From assembly GCA_003165335.1 (NCBI GenBank), contig PLTD01000168.1, forward strand, positions 56,484 to 89,131: a DNA stretch of 32,648 nucleotides. The letters are read 5' to 3'. Source of the stretch: Rhodospirillales bacterium. Lineage in GTDB: Bacteria; Pseudomonadota; Alphaproteobacteria; BOG-932; Roseiterribacteraceae. The notes below the pieces were generated by a model that was given only the letters and a program-made list of their open reading frames with translations, made no database searches and was not told the DNA's origin. Positions 8,295 through 16,369 of this stretch are shown piece after piece (positions within the stretch are counted from its first letter, which is position 1; each line of letters opens with the position of its first letter). The position numbers and the translations under genes were made by a program.

Positions 8295-8945
8295 ATGATT
8301 CCACCCGCCCTGCCCTGTGCGCCACCGGATGCCGCCGTCATTTCGGGCCGGCTGGTCGACATCGAGCGGGTGGATATACCGCGCCACGCACCCGGACTTT
8401 GGGCCGCGGTCGGGGCGGACGCGAAGCTGTGGAGTCTGATCTCCCCCGGGCCCTTCGCCGAGCAAGCCGACTTTGCCGCCTGGCTGGGCGACAGGGCATC
8501 GCGGGCGAGCGACAGGCTGTATGCGATCGTCGACAAGGTCAGCGGGGAGACGACCGGCCAATTCCATCTGTTGAACGTCAATCAGGCCATGGGCACGGTC
8601 GAGATGGGGCTGGTCTATGGCCGAGGACTGGCGCAGCGCACCCAGGCGACCGAGGCGTTCTTTCTGCTGGCCCGCTATGTGTTGGAGGATTTGCGCTTTC
8701 GCCGGCTGGAATGGCGCTGCGGCCCGGACCATACGGCATCGCGCCGCGCCGCGGACCGTTACGGCTTTACCCTGGAAGGGGTCGCGCGCCAGACGATGTG
8801 GACCAAGGGCCGAAGCTGGGACACGGCGGTCTATTCATTGCTGGACCATGAATGGCCGCAGGCCTCGGCCCGCCTTCAGGGCTGGCTATCGCCGGAGAAT
8901 TTCGACGCCGACGGGCGGCAGTTGAGGGCGCTTAGGTCGGATTGA
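8295..8945 (+). CDS. GNAT-family N-acetyltransferase (RimJ-like)
   Basis: A 216-residue cytoplasmic protein resembling the RimJ/RimL-type acetyltransferases. Recognisable elements are an early SGRLVDIERV strand, LYAIVDKVSGETTGQFHL, the strand MGTVEMGLVYG followed by the acetyl-CoA-binding loop region RTQATEAFFLLARYVLEDL, then RRLEWRCGPDHTASRRAADRYGF and the final VARQTMWTKGRSWDTAVYSLLDHEW. It would transfer acetyl from acetyl-CoA to an amine or a protein N-terminus; the acceptor is unknown. The frame is open upstream to a GTG at 8223, but ATG 8295 fits the family start better. The 72 bases before it have no clear ribosome site, so the start is uncertain. Confidence 0.8.
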   Translation: MIPPALPCAPPDAAVISGRLVDIERVDIPRHAPGLWAAVGADAKLWSLISPGPFAEQADFAAWLGDRASRASDRLYAIVDKVSGETTGQFHLLNVNQAMGTVEMGLVYGRGLAQRTQATEAFFLLARYVLEDLRFRRLEWRCGPDHTASRRAADRYGFTLEGVARQTMWTKGRSWDTAVYSLLDHEWPQASARLQGWLSPENFDADGRQLRALRSD

Positions 8946-8969
8946 ATGGCGGGGCCCCAAAGATAAGAC

Positions 8970-9065
8970 TTATCCGCGGATTACACAGATTAAGAATTTC
9001 GCTGCGCGGCTTTGTGACGCCGAAGGCGGTAAGACCCGGATTTAATCTGCGCTAATCTGCGGATA
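8970..9065. repeat. imperfect inverted repeat, dispersed-repeat-like
   Basis: Arms at 8970-8993 (TATCCGCGGATTACACAGAT core) and 9042-9065 (TTAATCTGCGCTAATCTGCG core) are reverse complements with two mismatches and one indel over 23-24 bases, separated by about 48 bases. Each arm itself is two near-copies of a CGCAGATTA unit. Such sequence is non-coding and of a type seen as dispersed intergenic repeats. It lies between the GNAT gene and the 3' end of the permease gene. Confidence 0.6.
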
Positions 9066-9087
9066 GATCCTGCTTGCCGGGGCGGCG

Positions 9088-10374
9088 TTACCCCAGCCCG
9101 TAATGCACCACAAACAGGATGGCCAAAATCGCCATCGGCCAGCCGATCTCGCGGTAGCGGCCGGCAAGAAGCTTGATGCCCACATGGGCGATGAAGCCCA
9201 ACGCGATGCCGTTCGAGATTGAGAAGGTGAGCGGCATGGCCAGGGCCGTGACCAGGGCTGGGGCGTAATCGGTGGCGTCGTCCCAGGCGATTTCGGTCAG
9301 GCTGCGGACCATCAGACAGGCGACGAAGAGAAGCGCCGGGGCCGTCGCATAGGGCGGCACGCTGCCGGCCAAGGGCGCCAGGAACAGGCTGACGAGGAAA
9401 AGGGCTGCGACGGTGACGCCGACGAGCCCGGTGCGGCCGCCGGCCTTAACCCCGGCCGCGCTCTCAATATAGGACGTGACCGGAGAGGTGCCGAGCGCGG
9501 CACCCGCCAGGACCGAGAGCGAATCGGCCATAAGCACCTTGCGCAGCCGGGGCAGCGAGCCGTCGGGCCGAAGCAAGCCGGATTGATGGGCGACACCGAT
9601 CAGCGTGCCGGTCGAATCGAACAGATCGACGAAGAAGAAGGCGAGAATGACGGCACCGGCAGAGAGGCTGAAATTGCTCCTGAGGTCCATCGCCAGGAAG
9701 GTGGGGCCAAGACTGGGCGGCAGGGAAAAGACACCGCCGAAGGGCGAGATTCCGAGCGCGATCCCGGCGACGGTGACGCCCAGCACCGATATCAGAATCG
9801 CGCCGGGCACACGCCGCGCGTCCAGTGCCACCATCGCCACGAACCCCAAAGCGGCCAGAATGACCGAGGGGGAGCGCAGATTGCCCAGCGTGACGAACGT
9901 GTCCTTGTCGGCAACGACCAGCCCGGCGTTCTTGAGCGCGAGCAGCCCCAGAAACAGCCCGATACCAGCGGCGATCGCCATTTTCTGCGACCGCGGGATG
10001 CCGCCGATAATCCATTCCCTGAGTGGGGTCAGGCTGACGATCAGGAACAGAATGCCGGAGAGGAAGACCGCGCCAAGCGCGACCTGCCAGGGCTCGTGCA
10101 GGCCGATCACCACGCCATAGGTGAAATAGGCGTTGAGCCCCATGCCGGGGGCGAGCGCGATGGGATAGTTGGCATAGAGCGCCATGATTAGCGTGGCCAG
10201 CGCCGAGGCCAGGCAAGTGGCGACGAACACCGCCCCCTTGTCCATGCCCGCATCCGCCAGAATCAGCGGATTGACGAACATGATATAGGCCATGGTCAGA
10301 AAGGTAGTGAACCCGGCCGTAACCTCTGTCCGGACTGTGCTGCCCTGAGCGGTGATGGAGAAGAATCGGTCCAT
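9088..10374 (-). CDS. NCS2-family purine permease (AzgA/GhxP type)
   Basis: A 428-residue polytopic membrane protein of the NCS2 nucleobase:cation symporter family, subgroup of adenine/guanine/hypoxanthine permeases. Markers are the start MDRFFSITAQGSTVRTEV, the segment FTTFLTMAYIMFVNPLIL, NYPIALAPGMGLNAYF in helix 3, RSQKMAIAAGIGLFLGLLALKNAGLV in the middle, and the DLFDSTGTLIGVA and LAGAALGTSPVTSYIESAAGVKAGGRTGL segments that line the substrate site. It imports a purine base with protons. The frame reaches 10455 but the family start is ATG 10374. No purine-catabolism gene is next to it, and it is flanked on both sides by repeat-like DNA. Confidence 0.88.
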   Translation of the reverse strand: MDRFFSITAQGSTVRTEVTAGFTTFLTMAYIMFVNPLILADAGMDKGAVFVATCLASALATLIMALYANYPIALAPGMGLNAYFTYGVVIGLHEPWQVALGAVFLSGILFLIVSLTPLREWIIGGIPRSQKMAIAAGIGLFLGLLALKNAGLVVADKDTFVTLGNLRSPSVILAALGFVAMVALDARRVPGAILISVLGVTVAGIALGISPFGGVFSLPPSLGPTFLAMDLRSNFSLSAGAVILAFFFVDLFDSTGTLIGVAHQSGLLRPDGSLPRLRKVLMADSLSVLAGAALGTSPVTSYIESAAGVKAGGRTGLVGVTVAALFLVSLFLAPLAGSVPPYATAPALLFVACLMVRSLTEIAWDDATDYAPALVTALAMPLTFSISNGIALGFIAHVGIKLLAGRYREIGWPMAILAILFVVHYGLG

Positions 10375-10384
10375 CGGCGGATGG

Positions 10385-10470
10385 TGCATGATCAGCCGTA
10401 GTATGGGTAGAGCGCAGCGAAGCCCATAGACAAAATGGATACAGCAAGGCGCCAAGACACCAAGTTAAAG
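10385..10470. repeat. candidate dispersed repeat upstream of the permease
   Basis: The gap between the permease and the AtuA gene holds ATGGGTAGAGCGCAGCGAAG followed by CCCAT, where TGGG and CCCA flank the core, and then GGCGCCAAGACACCAAG, itself two near-copies of a CGCCAAGA unit. Both motifs resemble sequences recalled from proteobacterial dispersed intergenic repeats. No gene is supported here. Confidence 0.4.
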
Positions 10471-10496
10471 TCGGAAACCCAGTTTGGAATGACCCC

Positions 10497-12296
10497 CTAG
10501 GGTGAAACCTTCCCGTCCCTTACCCAGCCGGCGGGAACTGCGATGGGGAAATCCATCAGCATCTGGGCGTGAGCCTTGCCCTGCGGGTCATAGCGCAGAG
10601 AGGCGACGCCGCCGCCGCCGAGCGAGGCGTTGAGGATGAAGTTGAAGCCGTTCAGCCCCGGCCAGTCGTAACGTTCGACCGTGCCTTCGACCACATGCGC
10701 CATATAGTTCTTCACCGCCTCGGGCGTCAGTTGCCCGGCGATGAGGTCACGGTACTCAGGCTTGCGGGCCAGGATCGCGATGTTGCTGAGGTTGCCCTTG
10801 TCGCCGCTGCGCCCATGGGCGAGTTCAACTAGTGGTACCGTCTTGGTGGCACCCGAGGGCGCAGAGGTCGGCGCCGCAGGCTTGGGCTGATAGGGCGGAA
10901 CAGCCTGGCCTTCGGTCGAGACCGAAACCGGGATGGTCTTGCCGTCGAGCTCGACCGAGATCTTCACCCGGGCCTTGTCCAGCAGGAAGGAATAGAGGCG
11001 CAGCACCGGCTGCACACTGGGGCGGCCGCCGGCGAAGCCGGAAATGCCCTGGCCCATGCCGGTGGCGGCAGGTGCGATCTCACGTGTGAAGATATCGACC
11101 GCCTTCTTGTCCATGTGACGCACGCCGACCTTGAGGATGACCTCACGCACCGACCGCGCCCGGCCGTGCGGGCCGTATGTCGCCTCTGCGCCCAGCACCT
11201 CGATCGAGGTGTCGACATAATCGCCCAGCCCTTCGCGGACGAAAATCAGGCTAGTGCGTTTCAGGATCGCCTCGCCCATCGCCTGGGCCTTCTCGGCGGC
11301 GTCGATGCCGTTGACCATCAGGGTAGCGATCGAACGGAAGCCCTCGGGGTAGGTGGCGCTGACCTTATAGGTAGGGGTCGGGGCCTTGCCGCGAACGTTT
11401 GTCACTTTGACACGGTCCTTGCCGACCTGTTCGACACGGACGCCCGACAGATCGCAAACCACATCGGGCAGGATGTAGTTGGCCGGGTCGCCAGTCTCAT
11501 AGGTGATCTGCTCGGCCACGGTCTGGGTCGAGACCAGACCGCCGGTGCCGTCCGGCTTGGTGACGATGAAGCTGCCGTCGGCGGCGCATTCGGCGATCGG
11601 GAAGCCGATATTGTGCCAGCCTTCGGCGACCAGCCGCCAGTCGGTGAAGATGCCGCCTGTGGCCTGCGGACCGCATTCGATGACATGGCCGGCCATGGTG
11701 CCGGAGGCTAGTTTATCAAAATCGGCCGCGGTCCAGCCGAATTCATAAATCAACGGCCCCAGCGCCAGCGCGCTGTCGGCGGCGCGGCCGGTGACGACGA
11801 TATCGGCCCCGGCAGCCAAGGCGGCCGCGATCGGAAAGGCGCCGATATAGGCATTGGCGGAGACGATTGTCTTGGGCAGCGGTGCGCCGCTCTGCACTTC
11901 CTTGACGCCCTCGGCCCGCAGTTCCTCGATCATGCCGTGGATATCGTCGCCGACGATGGCCGCGACCTTGAGGTTCACGCCCTGATCGGCCAGCACCTTG
12001 GCGACGGCGTCGCGGCAGGCGAGCGGATTGACGCCGCCGGCGTTGCACACGACCTTGATGCCGCGCTCGGCAATTTCCCGGGCGTAAGGACCGATGAACT
12101 GGGACACGAAATCGGGCGGATAGCCCATGGCCGGGTCCTTCGCCTTGGCCCGGGCCAGCAGCGACATGGTGATCTCCGCCAGATAGTCCATCACCAGGTA
12201 ATCGACCTGGCCGGACTTCACCAACTGCCGCGCGCCCTCGGGCGTATCGCCCCAAAAGCCCGACGCCCCGCCCAAGCGGACGATTTTATCGCTCAT
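10497..12296 (-). CDS. AtuA-family (DUF1446) protein with C-terminal ferredoxin-fold domain
   Basis: A 599-residue cytoplasmic protein. Residues 1 to about 450 match the AtuA/DUF1446 family: IVRLGGASGFWGDTPEGARQ at the start, VMDYLAEITMSLLARAK, VVCNAGGVNP, VVTGRAADSALALGPLIYEF and ATGGIFTDW. A Pro/Ala linker (about 470-490) leads to the AtuA-like C-terminal domain beginning VPLVELAHGRSGDKGNLSNI and ending LRYDPQGKAHAQMLMDFPI. AtuA proteins are needed for degradation of acyclic terpenes such as citronellol and occur in acyl-CoA catabolic operons, but the reaction of this family is not settled. It is the last gene of a tight leftward operon with SDR, aldehyde dehydrogenase and enoyl-CoA hydratase genes (gaps 30-50 bases). 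I avoid the symbol atuA because the genuine atu cluster partners (atuC/F carboxylase) are absent. Confidence 0.85.
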   Translation of the reverse strand: MSDKIVRLGGASGFWGDTPEGARQLVKSGQVDYLVMDYLAEITMSLLARAKAKDPAMGYPPDFVSQFIGPYAREIAERGIKVVCNAGGVNPLACRDAVAKVLADQGVNLKVAAIVGDDIHGMIEELRAEGVKEVQSGAPLPKTIVSANAYIGAFPIAAALAAGADIVVTGRAADSALALGPLIYEFGWTAADFDKLASGTMAGHVIECGPQATGGIFTDWRLVAEGWHNIGFPIAECAADGSFIVTKPDGTGGLVSTQTVAEQITYETGDPANYILPDVVCDLSGVRVEQVGKDRVKVTNVRGKAPTPTYKVSATYPEGFRSIATLMVNGIDAAEKAQAMGEAILKRTSLIFVREGLGDYVDTSIEVLGAEATYGPHGRARSVREVILKVGVRHMDKKAVDIFTREIAPAATGMGQGISGFAGGRPSVQPVLRLYSFLLDKARVKISVELDGKTIPVSVSTEGQAVPPYQPKPAAPTSAPSGATKTVPLVELAHGRSGDKGNLSNIAILARKPEYRDLIAGQLTPEAVKNYMAHVVEGTVERYDWPGLNGFNFILNASLGGGGVASLRYDPQGKAHAQMLMDFPIAVPAGWVRDGKVSP

Positions 12297-12326
12297 CGCA
12301 CATGCCCCAATTCAGCTTGGTCAATC

Positions 12327-13097
12327 TTACTTTGCGGTAAAGCCGCCATCGACCGGAATGGCGACGCCGGTGATATAGGCGGATTCGTCCGAGGCCAGGA
12401 ACAGCGCGGTGTTGGCGATATCCTCAGGCTTGGCAACGCGGCCCAGCGGAATCATGCCGACGAAGCGCTTTTGCGTTTCAGCCGCCTGATCGTCGCTGGC
12501 GTTACGGCCCATGAAGCCGCGCAGCATCGGCGTTTCGGTCAAGCCCGGGCAGATCACATTGACGCGGATCTGCTCAGGCCCATAGCGCAGCGACAGCGAC
12601 TTGCCGAGGCCAACGACGGCGAACTTGCCCGCCGAATAGAGCGGCGAAAGCTGAGACCCGACGATGCCGGAGATGGAAGCGGTCAAAATCACCGAGCCGC
12701 CGCCGCGCTTGCGGATATGCTTCACCGCCTCGCCGACCGTCAGGTAGCAGGACCGCACATTCAGCGACATGGAGAGTTCATAGTCGGCCAGGTCGATGTC
12801 CTCGACCACGTCAGTGCCGGGAATGCCAGCATGAGCCCAGAATATATCGATGCCGCCCAACTTATCAGCGGCGGCCGCGATGGAGCCGCGGCATTCTTGA
12901 GCGTTCGTCAGATCGGCGCGGAGCGCGCAGGCTGTGCCGCCGGCGGCCTTGATCTCTTCCGCGACCTGGATCGCAGCGGCTTCGTTGATGTCGATGATCG
13001 CGACCTTGGCGCCCTCCTTGGCGAACAGCAGGGCCGCCGCCCGCCCCATACCCGACGCACCGGCGGTGATGACCGCCAATTTTCCCTTCAATCGCAC
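12327..13097 (-). CDS. SDR-family NAD-type oxidoreductase
   Basis: A 256-residue classical short-chain dehydrogenase. The nucleotide-binding motif GASGMGR is at 13-19, Asp36 at the end of strand 2 suggests NAD rather than NADP, HAG replaces NAG at 89-91, Ser141/143 precede the catalytic Tyr154 and Lys158 (YSAGK), and CPGLTETPM and a VDGG C-terminus follow. It would oxidise an alcohol or hydroxyacyl substrate in the same pathway as its operon neighbours. The start is a GTG with GGGGAA six bases upstream. It lies 30 bases before the AtuA-family gene and 38 after the aldehyde dehydrogenase. Confidence 0.88.
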   Translation of the reverse strand: MRLKGKLAVITAGASGMGRAAALLFAKEGAKVAIIDINEAAAIQVAEEIKAAGGTACALRADLTNAQECRGSIAAAADKLGGIDIFWAHAGIPGTDVVEDIDLADYELSMSLNVRSCYLTVGEAVKHIRKRGGGSVILTASISGIVGSQLSPLYSAGKFAVVGLGKSLSLRYGPEQIRVNVICPGLTETPMLRGFMGRNASDDQAAETQKRFVGMIPLGRVAKPEDIANTALFLASDESAYITGVAIPVDGGFTAK

Positions 13098-13134
13098 GCT
13101 GCTTCCCCTGTCTTAAGGTTCGTTGGCCCGACGC

Positions 13135-14613
13135 TTATTGAGCGTAGGCGTCGGCATAATTGCCGGTCAGATTAATGATCGTGGACTTGGTTTCGAAATA
13201 AGGCTCAAGCCCTTCCGAACCGTTTTCACGGTTGAGGCCGCTGATCTTGTAGCCGCCGTAGGGGATGTTGTAGCGCAGATAGCGATAGGTATTGACCCAG
13301 ACCATGCCGGCCTGAATTTGCGCCGCGACGCGATGGGCGCGGCCGACATTCTGAGTCCAAAGACCGGCGACCAGTCCATATTCGGTGTCGTTGGCTATGG
13401 CGACCGCCTCTTCCTCGGTCTTGAACTTGATGACGCCGACGACCGGCCCGAAGATTTCCTCCCGAGCGATCCGCATCGAGTTGGTGACATCGGCGAAGAC
13501 TGTCGGCTTTACGAAATAGCCGTCGCCCATCGAATTGATCCGCTCGCCGCCGACGACCAGACGGGCGCCTTCGTTGCGGCCGATATCGAGATAGCGCAGC
13601 GTCTTCTGGAGCTGTTCGTCGTGGGCTTGCGGCCCCATCTGGGTCGAAGGGTCCAGCGCATTGCCGATCCGAACGCGGGTCGAGCGGCTGGCGATTTCAT
13701 TCACGACCTTGTCGTAGACGCTTTCATGAACCAGCAGGCGGGAGCCGAGCGCGCAACTCTGGCCACAGAGCGCGAAGGCGCTGTGGGTCGCGGCATTGAT
13801 CGCCTGCTCGAGGTCGGCGTCGTCGAAGATGATATGCGGGGACTTGCCGCCGGTTTCGAACGACAGCCGCTTCAGGTTGACCGACGCGCCCTTCATGATC
13901 TCCATCGCCGTGCGATGCTCGCCGGTGAAGGAAATCTTATTGACGCCGAGATGACCGACCAGATGGGCGCCGGCCGTGGAACCCAGACCCGGCACGACAT
14001 TGATGACGCCGGGCGGCACGCCGGCTTCCGCCGCCAGCTTGGCCAATTCGAAAGCGGTGATCGGGGTCTGCTCGGCCGGTTTGATGACCATTGTGCAACC
14101 GGCAGCCAGGGCGGGCGCCATCTTCCACATTACGGTCTGCAGCGGTGCGTTCCAGGGCGTGATCATACCGACCACGCCGACGGGCTCGCGTGTCGTATAG
14201 ACATGGACCGACGGGTCCAACTGGATGTTGCGGCCGCTGATGTTCGCCGCCAGACCCGAGTAGTAATAATAATACTGCGGGTGCCCGGCGATGCCGGCCC
14301 GGCTGTCGCGGATCGGCATGCCGTTGTCGCTGGATTCCAATTCCGCCAGACGCCCTGCATTGGCGGCATAGAGGTCCCCCAACCTGCGCAGGATATTTGA
14401 ACGGTCCGTTCCGCTCATCTTGCGCCAGGGGCCTCGGAAGGCCTCGTTCGCCGCAGTCACGGCACGATCGATGTCCGCCGTGCCGGCATAGGCGGCAGTT
14501 GCCCATTCCTTGCCGGTCGAGGGGTTGATCGAGGCAACGACCTCACCATCCGTAGGCGCGACCCATTCGCCGCCTATGAACAGCTTCTCATGACGCAGCA
14601 AATCTTCGGACAT
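13135..14613 (-). CDS. NAD(P)-dependent aldehyde dehydrogenase
   Basis: A 492-residue ALDH-superfamily enzyme. Key residues are Asn155 (ITPWN), Lys178 (MVIKPAEQTP), catalytic general base Glu253 (SFETGGKSP) and nucleophile Cys287 (GQSC). IFGPVVGVIKF and the C-terminal oligomerisation strand follow. It oxidises an aldehyde to the acid, possibly the product of the adjacent SDR. Two small oddities are visible: the usual FTGSTEVGR segment reads FTGEHRTA, and there is a run of five Tyr at 114-118. ATG 14613 is chosen because GGGAG lies eight bases upstream; ATG 14628 sits on that site. It is in the leftward operon headed by the hydratase gene. Confidence 0.9.
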   Translation of the reverse strand: MSEDLLRHEKLFIGGEWVAPTDGEVVASINPSTGKEWATAAYAGTADIDRAVTAANEAFRGPWRKMSGTDRSNILRRLGDLYAANAGRLAELESSDNGMPIRDSRAGIAGHPQYYYYYSGLAANISGRNIQLDPSVHVYTTREPVGVVGMITPWNAPLQTVMWKMAPALAAGCTMVIKPAEQTPITAFELAKLAAEAGVPPGVINVVPGLGSTAGAHLVGHLGVNKISFTGEHRTAMEIMKGASVNLKRLSFETGGKSPHIIFDDADLEQAINAATHSAFALCGQSCALGSRLLVHESVYDKVVNEIASRSTRVRIGNALDPSTQMGPQAHDEQLQKTLRYLDIGRNEGARLVVGGERINSMGDGYFVKPTVFADVTNSMRIAREEIFGPVVGVIKFKTEEEAVAIANDTEYGLVAGLWTQNVGRAHRVAAQIQAGMVWVNTYRYLRYNIPYGGYKISGLNRENGSEGLEPYFETKSTIINLTGNYADAYAQ

Positions 14614-14664
14614 TTCCCATTCTCCCAATAGCGCGCAGGGCTGCCCCCTATCGCGCAGAACTGA

Positions 14665-15429
14665 TTAGCGGCCTTTCCAGACGGGCGCACGCTTTTCGGC
14701 GAAGGCTCTCGGACCTTCCTGAGCGTCCTCACTGAGATAGGCGGAGTCGAATGCGGCACGCGCGGCCTCGAGCGCAGCAGAGCGGCCCATCTCGGTCGCC
14801 ATATAGACCGACCGGCGGCAGGCCTGGACAGTCAGGGGGGCGTTGGCTGCGATCAGGTTCGCCATCTTCAGGGCTTCATCCAGCAGGTCGGCCAAGGGCA
14901 CGACCTTATTGATATAACCGAGTTCATACAGGCGCTGAGCGGGGAACGGCGCCGCGGTCAGTAGGATTTCCATCATCACGCGCTGCGGCAGCATGTGGAT
15001 CAGCGGCGTCGCCCAGGGCGAACCGCGACCGACTTTGGCCTCGGTGATGCCGAAGGTCGCGTGGTCGGCGGCGATGCAAAGGTCGCACATTTGCGAGATC
15101 AAAAAGCCACCGGCAAAGGCGACGCCATTGACGGCGGCGATGGTCGGCTTGGTGACGACGACATTGTCGCCGATCACAGGAACCAGACCGCGCGGCGGAA
15201 TGCGCAATGTCGTCGCGCTCATTTCCTTCAAATCCATGCCGGCGCAAAACGCCTTCTCACCGGTGCCGGTCAGGATCGCGACCTTGGCTTCCGGGTCCTT
15301 CTCGAAGCGGTCCCAAGCATCCCACAGGCCCTGGCGGACAGCGATGCCCAGCGCATTGCGGCGATCGGGCTGATTGATCGTGATGACTGCGACCTGGCCC
15401 TTCATTTCGTACAAAACTGCGTCCGACAT
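14665..15429 (-). CDS. enoyl-CoA hydratase/isomerase (crotonase) family protein
   Basis: A 254-residue crotonase. The oxyanion-hole segments AFCAGMDL (60-67) and AVNGVAFAGGF (99-109) and the C-terminal APVWKGR tail are present. One of the two catalytic acids of true hydratases is at Glu130 (GITEAKVG), but the first one is not: the usual GGG-x-EL segment reads GGFLIS. That suggests a different crotonase reaction (isomerase, hydrolase or lyase) rather than simple hydration; this is inference from residues. It is the first gene of the leftward operon, has a GAGAGGA ribosome site, and follows the IclR regulator after 120 bases. Confidence 0.85.
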   Translation of the reverse strand: MSDAVLYEMKGQVAVITINQPDRRNALGIAVRQGLWDAWDRFEKDPEAKVAILTGTGEKAFCAGMDLKEMSATTLRIPPRGLVPVIGDNVVVTKPTIAAVNGVAFAGGFLISQMCDLCIAADHATFGITEAKVGRGSPWATPLIHMLPQRVMMEILLTAAPFPAQRLYELGYINKVVPLADLLDEALKMANLIAANAPLTVQACRRSVYMATEMGRSAALEAARAAFDSAYLSEDAQEGPRAFAEKRAPVWKGR

Positions 15430-15470
15430 CCCCTAGTCCTCTCTAGCATGCCGCCCGGCGAGCCCCGCTC

Positions 15471-15537
15471 AACCGGTTCACGGCGGTGGACACCTATGTG
15501 CAGTTTGATGAACGGAGTCAACCGACCGCGACCGGTT
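15471..15537 (-). promoter_or_regulatory. candidate promoter/IclR operator for the crotonase-ALDH-SDR-AtuA operon
   Basis: In the 120-base gap between the IclR gene and the operon, the minus strand has TTGACT (15521-15516), a possible -35, overlapped by an inverted repeat AACCG-n8-CGGTT at 15520-15537. A perfect AACCGGTT palindrome lies further downstream at 15471-15478. The two share the half-site AACCG. Palindromes overlapping a promoter fit binding by the adjacent IclR-type protein, but the -10 is poor and binding is inferred. Confidence 0.4.
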
Positions 15538-15549
15538 TTTGAGTGACGC

Positions 15550-16290
15550 TCAGCGCACCGAATTCGCAGTATAGGCGCGCACCGCGTCACGCATCATCGG
15601 GCCGAGATCGGCCATCCGCCGCTCCATCCGAAAAGTCGGCCCGGCGACCGCCAACGACAACGGACGTCCGGCCAAGGGCAGCATCACGGCCAGCCCCAGC
15701 ACATCGGGCGTGAATTCCGTCGCTCCCTGGAACCAGCCCTGGGATAATCCCCGCGCAATCTCCGCTTCGACCGCAGCGATGCTCATCGGTGAGGACGGTT
15801 GGTATCGTTCGAACTTGATCTTTGCCAACAGGCTCTGCCGTTCAGATGGGGAATATTGAGCCAAAATCGCCCTGCCGGTTGCCGTGGCGTGGATGGGCAA
15901 GCGCTTTCCCACCTCGGCGAAATAGCGAATCACCGAATCGGATTCGACAACGTCGAGAAACACCACACGATCGCCGGCCGGTGCAGCGACATGCACCGTC
16001 TCGCCGGTATCCTTCGCCAGGTCGAGCAGCAAACGATGCAGCGACGGCGGAAGCGGCTCCGCCTCGGCGACGGCACGTGACAGTACGAGCCAGCGGGGAG
16101 TCGGATAATAGCCGGCACGCGGCCTGGGTTCGTAGAGAAATCCCCGCTCGACCAACGTCCCCACCATGTTGAAGGTGCTGGAGCGCGGCCAGCCGAATTC
16201 CTGCGCAATCTCCGATAGGGTCGCGGGTCGCCTGATGCGCGCGAAATACTCGAGTATGTCGAGCACATTTGCGGCTTGTTTGACGATCAT
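15550..16290 (-). CDS. IclR-family transcriptional regulator
   Basis: A 246-residue regulator of usual IclR length. The N-terminal winged helix (about 1-65) includes QAANVLDILEYFA, ATLSEIAQEFGWPRSSTFNMVGTL and a GYYPTPRWL wing. The C-terminal effector domain has the family marks VFLDVVESDSVIRYFAEVGKRLPIH with ATATGRAILA. The effector is probably an intermediate of the pathway encoded by the four genes directly downstream on the same strand. The frame extends to 16428, but the extra N-terminus has no family similarity; ATG 16290 fits. It is divergent from the DUF4105 gene, with an 80-base gap. Confidence 0.88.
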   Translation of the reverse strand: MIVKQAANVLDILEYFARIRRPATLSEIAQEFGWPRSSTFNMVGTLVERGFLYEPRPRAGYYPTPRWLVLSRAVAEAEPLPPSLHRLLLDLAKDTGETVHVAAPAGDRVVFLDVVESDSVIRYFAEVGKRLPIHATATGRAILAQYSPSERQSLLAKIKFERYQPSSPMSIAAVEAEIARGLSQGWFQGATEFTPDVLGLAVMLPLAGRPLSLAVAGPTFRMERRMADLGPMMRDAVRAYTANSVR

Positions 16291-16369
16291 TTCTGGGCGC
16301 GCGGCAAAGTCATGGGCGGAACATACCGACCGGTTGTGGAACGGCAAGCCTCGCGGGTACAACCGGACC

